A stretch of 6,129 nt of DNA from Elusimicrobiota bacterium (GTDB lineage: Bacteria > Elusimicrobiota > Elusimicrobia > UBA1565 > UBA9628), in contig JAMPYD010000131.1 in NCBI GenBank assembly GCA_023700845.1, forward strand, positions 1-6,129, given 5' to 3'. The notes beneath the pieces are model-generated. The model was not told the DNA's origin. It worked only from the letters and a program-made list of their open reading frames with translations, and searched no databases. Position 1 is the stretch's first letter. Each line of letters opens with the position of its first letter. This document shows, piece by piece, positions 4,447 to 6,129 of the stretch. The translations under genes were made by a program, and so were the position numbers.

Positions 4447-5342
4447 TTCCCCACGGCCCGGCGCCAGCGGTTGATCGCCACGCGCACGCCCGCCAGGCCC
4501 ACGGTGTCGTAGGCCTCGAGCGACTCCCGCAGGCGCTCGATCTCGCCGCTGCCCCTGAGCAGGAACGCCGTGCGGACCAGGGGCGAGGGATAGCGGCGCC
4601 CGCCCAGGATCGCGTACGGCCCCTCGGGAGGGGCCTCGAGCGCGGCGATGTCCTTGGCGCGCAGCGCGTACAGGTCCTCGATCTCGGAGAGGCGCGCGGC
4701 GCCCCGTGGCCACGCCGTTCCCGCCTCGATCGCCCAATAAAATCGCTGAGGGTCGGTCTCGATCAGGTGGAGCAGAAGTCCCGCGCGCGCGAGCGCGCCG
4801 TCGGGGAGCCTCAGCACGGCCGTCTCCGACGGCTCCCACGGGGTGCGGGGCGGGAGCGTCGAGCGCTCGAGCGCCTCGCTCCGGGCGCCCGCCTCGCGCG
4901 CGGCCTTCGCCAGGCGCGCGCCGAAGACCGCGGGGTCCTCCGCGCCGCGCTCGGCGGCGAACAGAAGGGTCTTCTGCCAGGCGGCCTGCTCCGCCTCGAC
5001 GATGGGCACCGGAAAGGCGATCATGGCCCGCGCGGAGTTGAGGACCAGGAGAAGCTCGGCGTCGGTCTCGCCCGTGTCGGGAAGGCGGAGGGCGTCGAAC
5101 ACGATCTCGGGGCGGCCCCCTCCGCGCACGCCGATCGGATCGGGAAGGCCGGAGCCGCTCACCTCGCGGAGCGGGACCCAGCGCGTCGCCGCGAACAGGC
5201 GCCGCGCGGCCGGGCTCGCGGAGGCCTGCGCCTGGAGGCGCGAGACCTCCTTCTCCGTCTTGACGTTCAGCCCCGTCTCGGGCGAGCGGGCCGCGCCGGG
5301 AAGCGCCAGCAGAAGGGCGGCGAGGGCGGAAAGGCGCCGCAT
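4443..5342 (-). CDS. Exported protein of unknown function, 299 aa
   Basis: I do not recognise the family. MRRLSALAALLLALPGAARS is a signal peptide, with cleavage probably near residues 18-20, so the product should be periplasmic or secreted. The mature protein has no second membrane helix and no cysteine. It reads as mixed alpha/beta: AARRLFAATRWVPLREV (about 46-61), PEIVFDALRLPDTGETDAELLLVLNSARAMIAF (about 78-110), Ala/Glu-rich helices (about 117-160), RAGLLLHLIETDPQRFYWAIEAG (about 186-208) and a basic C-terminal end, AINRWRRAVGK. The LLLVLNSARAMIAFP and IETDPQRFYWAIE regions are the best conserved-looking blocks for a search. The start is set by the signal peptide and by the TGATG junction with the upstream hydrolase gene; the end overlaps the rlmM start. 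The open frame continues upstream to 6062 but is a shadow of the hydrolase gene there. Confidence 0.85.
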   Translation of the reverse strand: MRRLSALAALLLALPGAARSPETGLNVKTEKEVSRLQAQASASPAARRLFAATRWVPLREVSGSGLPDPIGVRGGGRPEIVFDALRLPDTGETDAELLLVLNSARAMIAFPVPIVEAEQAAWQKTLLFAAERGAEDPAVFGARLAKAAREAGARSEALERSTLPPRTPWEPSETAVLRLPDGALARAGLLLHLIETDPQRFYWAIEAGTAWPRGAARLSEIEDLYALRAKDIAALEAPPEGPYAILGGRRYPSPLVRTAFLLRGSGEIERLRESLEAYDTVGLAGVRVAINRWRRAVGK

Positions 5343-5344
5343 CA
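5340..5344 (-). promoter_or_regulatory. TGATG stop-start overlap (translational coupling)
   Basis: The minus strand reads TGATG at 5344-5340. TGA ends the amidinotransferase-family gene and ATG begins the exported 299-residue protein, sharing one base. No Shine-Dalgarno sequence is visible before the ATG. This supports one polycistronic mRNA and coupled translation. Confidence 0.8.
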
Positions 5345-6129
5345 GCCGAACAGGTACTGCTTCATGCAGTACACGCTGCCGCCCGACTTGACGAACTCGG
5401 AGGTGTCCACCTCGACGACCTCGAGGCCCATCGCCCGCATGTGGCCCGACGCCGCGTTCGCGCCCTTCTGGATGATCGCCGTCTTCGAGCGCCACACCGC
5501 GGCGTTGCAGGCCAGGCGGGAGACGGCGTCGGCCTCGGAGGAGGTCACGACGATGGGGAAGATCTTCAGGATCAGCTCCAGGCTCGCGGCGTCGAAGGCC
5601 GCCGGGTAGATGAGCACGGTCTCGGCCGTCAGCGGGCAGAAGCACGTGTCGAGGTGGTAGAAGCGCTCGTTGACGAGCTTGAGCTGGATGACGGGGGTCT
5701 TGAAGGTGTCGGCGACCTGCTCGAACATGCCGGGGTCGGTCCGGAAGCCGTGGCCGCCCCAGATCAGGCGCTTGCCCGGATGCCACACCGCGTCGCCGGA
5801 GCCCTCGAAGGTCTCGTGGCCGCCGGGCTTGGTGCGCGCGACGCGGTAGCCGTGCGCCTCGTACCAGGCCTCGAACGCCTCCGTCTCCTTGCGGCGCGAG
5901 GAGTGCCGCATCGACGAGATCAGCGCGACCTTCTCCCCGTCGGGGCGGGTGCCCGCCAGGGAGGAGTTCGCGGCGAAGACCATGTCCTCGAGGCCCGGCG
6001 TGGCGGGGATGACGGACACGGGGCAGCCGGCGCCCTCGAACGCGGCCTTGAGGTCCTCCCACTGCTTCTTGGCCTTGTCGATGTTCACGTCGCCGACGTG
6101 GCGCGCCATGTAGGGATTTTTCACGGCGA
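5342..6129 (-). CDS. Amidinotransferase/DDAH-family hydrolase (5' truncated)
   Basis: This belongs to the guanidino-group-modifying superfamily (dimethylarginine dimethylaminohydrolase, arginine deiminase, amidinotransferase), which acts on arginine-like substrates through a cysteine thiouronium intermediate. Numbering from the GTG at 6124, the landmarks are NPYM near the start, KKQWEDLKAAF, LEDMVFAANSSL (46-55; the ED.VFAAN block), PGGHETFEGSGDAVW (100-114), GGHGFRTDP (123-131), RFYHLDTCFCPL (154-165; His157 is the likely catalytic base), LACNAAVW (204-211) and TSEFVKSGGSVYCMKQYL, where Cys253 is the likely nucleophile. The frame stays open to the right edge. Family members start with a further strand before the NPWM-like motif, so the GTG at 6124 is probably not the start and roughly 10-20 residues are missing. 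It is the first gene visible in the operon; its promoter lies outside the window. Hydrolase versus transferase, and the substrate, cannot be decided from sequence alone. Confidence 0.92.
   Translation of the reverse strand, partial: AVKNPYMARHVGDVNIDKAKKQWEDLKAAFEGAGCPVSVIPATPGLEDMVFAANSSLAGTRPDGEKVALISSMRHSSRRKETEAFEAWYEAHGYRVARTKPGGHETFEGSGDAVWHPGKRLIWGGHGFRTDPGMFEQVADTFKTPVIQLKLVNERFYHLDTCFCPLTAETVLIYPAAFDAASLELILKIFPIVVTSSEADAVSRLACNAAVWRSKTAIIQKGANAASGHMRAMGLEVVEVDTSEFVKSGGSVYCMKQYLFG

Noticed and set aside
3529..4512. Plus-strand frame of 327 codons opposite rlmM
   Set aside because: It is antisense to an rlmM gene with a full catalytic tetrad. The product is repetitive and has no recognisable domain.
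4447..4839. N-terminal extension of the RlmM frame
   Set aside because: It overlaps the exported-protein gene in another frame, reads as Arg-rich noise, and is excluded by the ATGA junction and by alignment of the N-terminus with RlmM proteins.
4767..5609. Plus-strand 280-codon frame across the exported-protein and hydrolase genes
   Set aside because: It is antisense to two coupled genes, low-complexity and without start signals.
5343..6062. N-terminal extension of the 299-residue exported protein
   Set aside because: It is an out-of-frame shadow of the amidinotransferase-family gene, and it would bury the signal peptide in the middle of a protein.
6122..6124. GTG as the true start of the amidinotransferase-family gene
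   Set aside because: The frame remains open to the window edge. The NPYM motif lies too close to this codon for a complete family N-terminus, so the gene is called partial.

Overview
This is a GC-rich bacterial window; third codon positions in the accepted genes are almost all G or C. Secretory signal peptides, a cytoplasmic hybrid-domain histidine kinase and an RlmM-type rRNA methyltransferase suggest a Gram-negative-type bacterium. The overall style (very GC-rich, many lineage-specific exported proteins, almost no Shine-Dalgarno sites) would suit an uncultured high-GC lineage such as Elusimicrobiota or a Myxococcota-like group. That placement is a guess and nothing in the window fixes it. 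There is no CRISPR array, tRNA, rRNA, insertion sequence or phage gene.

Left part, mainly + strand: the C-terminal end of a FtsX-like ABC permease (1-362), then an unrecognised exported 277-residue protein (417-1250). A 68-residue membrane protein (1270-1476, minus strand) lies in what would otherwise be a 260-base gap. It is divergent from a 520-residue GAF-PAS-HisKA-HATPase histidine kinase (1512-3074). The two share a 35-bp AT-rich spacer that looks like a bidirectional promoter.

Right part, all minus strand: a tightly coupled operon reading leftward from beyond the right edge. It holds a 5'-truncated amidinotransferase/DDAH-fold hydrolase (5342-6129), an unrecognised exported 299-residue protein (4443-5342) and 23S rRNA ribose methyltransferase RlmM (3487-4446). 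The junctions are TGATG and ATGA overlaps. Downstream, a lysine-rich exported 124-residue protein (3071-3445) has its own strong promoter and an intrinsic terminator. Its stop codon overlaps that of the convergent kinase gene.

The most interesting signals are regulatory. Two unrelated genes have a -10 hexamer exactly 6 nt before the ATG and no Shine-Dalgarno, which predicts leaderless mRNAs. A third gene (the kinase) is nearly the same, with 9 nt. The intrinsic terminator of the lysine-rich gene is built from the last codons of the kinase gene on the other strand, and the stop codon lies in the hairpin loop. A second hairpin, at 1255-1288, has the same stop-in-loop arrangement. I found no defence, mobile or clearly novel enzymatic system.
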